A stretch of 5,068 bases of DNA, taken from assembly GCA_020346825.1 (NCBI GenBank), contig CP070791.1:437783-442850 (forward strand), in the 5' to 3' direction. Positions within the stretch are counted from its first letter, which is position 1; the number at the start of each line of letters is the position of its first letter. Positions 4,858-5,068 of the stretch are shown here, in pieces. The notes beneath the pieces were generated by a model. That model did no database searches and was not told where the DNA came from. It saw only the letters and a list, made by a program, of their open reading frames with translations. The stretch is from Candidatus Bathyarchaeota archaeon (GTDB lineage: Archaea; Thermoproteota; Bathyarchaeia; Bathyarchaeales; Bathyarchaeaceae). Position numbers and translations under genes: made by a program.

Positions 4858-5068
4858 ATGAGTAGAGTGAAGGGTTTAGTTCTTTGTGGAGGCCAAGGTA
4901 CAAGACTTAGACCCATCACGTACTATTTTCAAAAAACTATGGTTCCTGTGGGAACGAAGCAGAAGCCTCTACTGGAGTATGTGGTTCGCCTTCTCGAATT
5001 TAACGGAATCAAAGATCTCGTTCTTCTAGTTAACTACAAAGCAGAACAAATCATGAACTACTTTGAAG
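4858..5068 (+). CDS. sugar-phosphate nucleotidyltransferase, N-terminal 70 residues (cut by window end)
   Basis: The first 70 codons of an NTP_transferase-family protein (RmlA / mannose-1-phosphate guanylyltransferase-like). Such enzymes join a nucleoside triphosphate and a sugar 1-phosphate to make the nucleotide-sugar for surface glycans, lipids or N-glycosylation in the cytosol. The signature nucleotide-binding loop LVLCGGQGTRLRPIT occupies 7-21, with R16 the expected triphosphate contact. K26 in FQKTMVPVG matches the conserved Lys of PKxMxPV, and QKPLLEYV follows at 35-42 after a two-residue insert. The Rossmann alternation continues with GIKDLVLLVNYKAEQIMNYF. Start ATG 4858 lies just before the first beta strand as is usual; the ribosome site is weak (GTGGGG). 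Which nucleotide and sugar are used cannot be told from this part. The remaining two thirds or more lies beyond the window. Confidence 0.93.
   Translation, partial: MSRVKGLVLCGGQGTRLRPITYYFQKTMVPVGTKQKPLLEYVVRLLEFNGIKDLVLLVNYKAEQIMNYFE

Overview
The window looks archaeal and mesophilic to moderately thermophilic, most likely a TACK lineage such as Bathyarchaeia. This is an inference. It rests on an archaeal-type S-adenosylhomocysteine hydrolase (NAD loop GYGWCGRG, no C-terminal Lys/Tyr tail), TATA-like boxes about 40 bp ahead of starts combined with GGTGA-type Shine-Dalgarno sites, and a nucleotidyltransferase N-terminus of the archaeal YYFQK / KQKPLLEY type. No tRNA, rRNA, CRISPR or insertion sequence was seen.

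Layout: the left edge (1-279) is mostly non-coding for the + strand, with a weak reading frame on the - strand that may be the start of a gene leaving the window. A kinase of the aminoglycoside-phosphotransferase fold (COG2187 type) runs 361-1365 on +. Tail to tail with it, only 12 bp away, a two-gene - strand unit runs leftwards from a TATA-like box near 2940: a P-loop kinase (COG0645 type, 2876-2271), then, after 17 bp, a PHP-domain phosphoesterase (2253-1378). A roughly 300 bp divergent intergenic region follows. Then come S-adenosylhomocysteine hydrolase (3196-4452, +), a 97-residue two-helix membrane protein with its own likely promoter (4515-4808, +), and the first 70 codons of a sugar-phosphate nucleotidyltransferase (from 4858, +) cut by the window end.

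How the genes may work together: in many bacteria the COG2187 kinase domain and the COG0645 P-loop kinase domain form one fused protein of about 500 residues. Here they are two separate genes on opposite strands with a PHP phosphoesterase between them. That makes a compact cassette of two putative kinases and one phosphoesterase, which I regard as the most interesting part of the window. Its substrate is unknown. The P-loop kinase has a Trp in place of the last Walker A glycine, and the PHP protein has an Asp where the family normally has a metal-binding His. The right half is housekeeping: methyl-cycle recycling (SAH hydrolase), an unrecognised small membrane protein, and nucleotide-sugar synthesis for surface polysaccharide or protein glycosylation.
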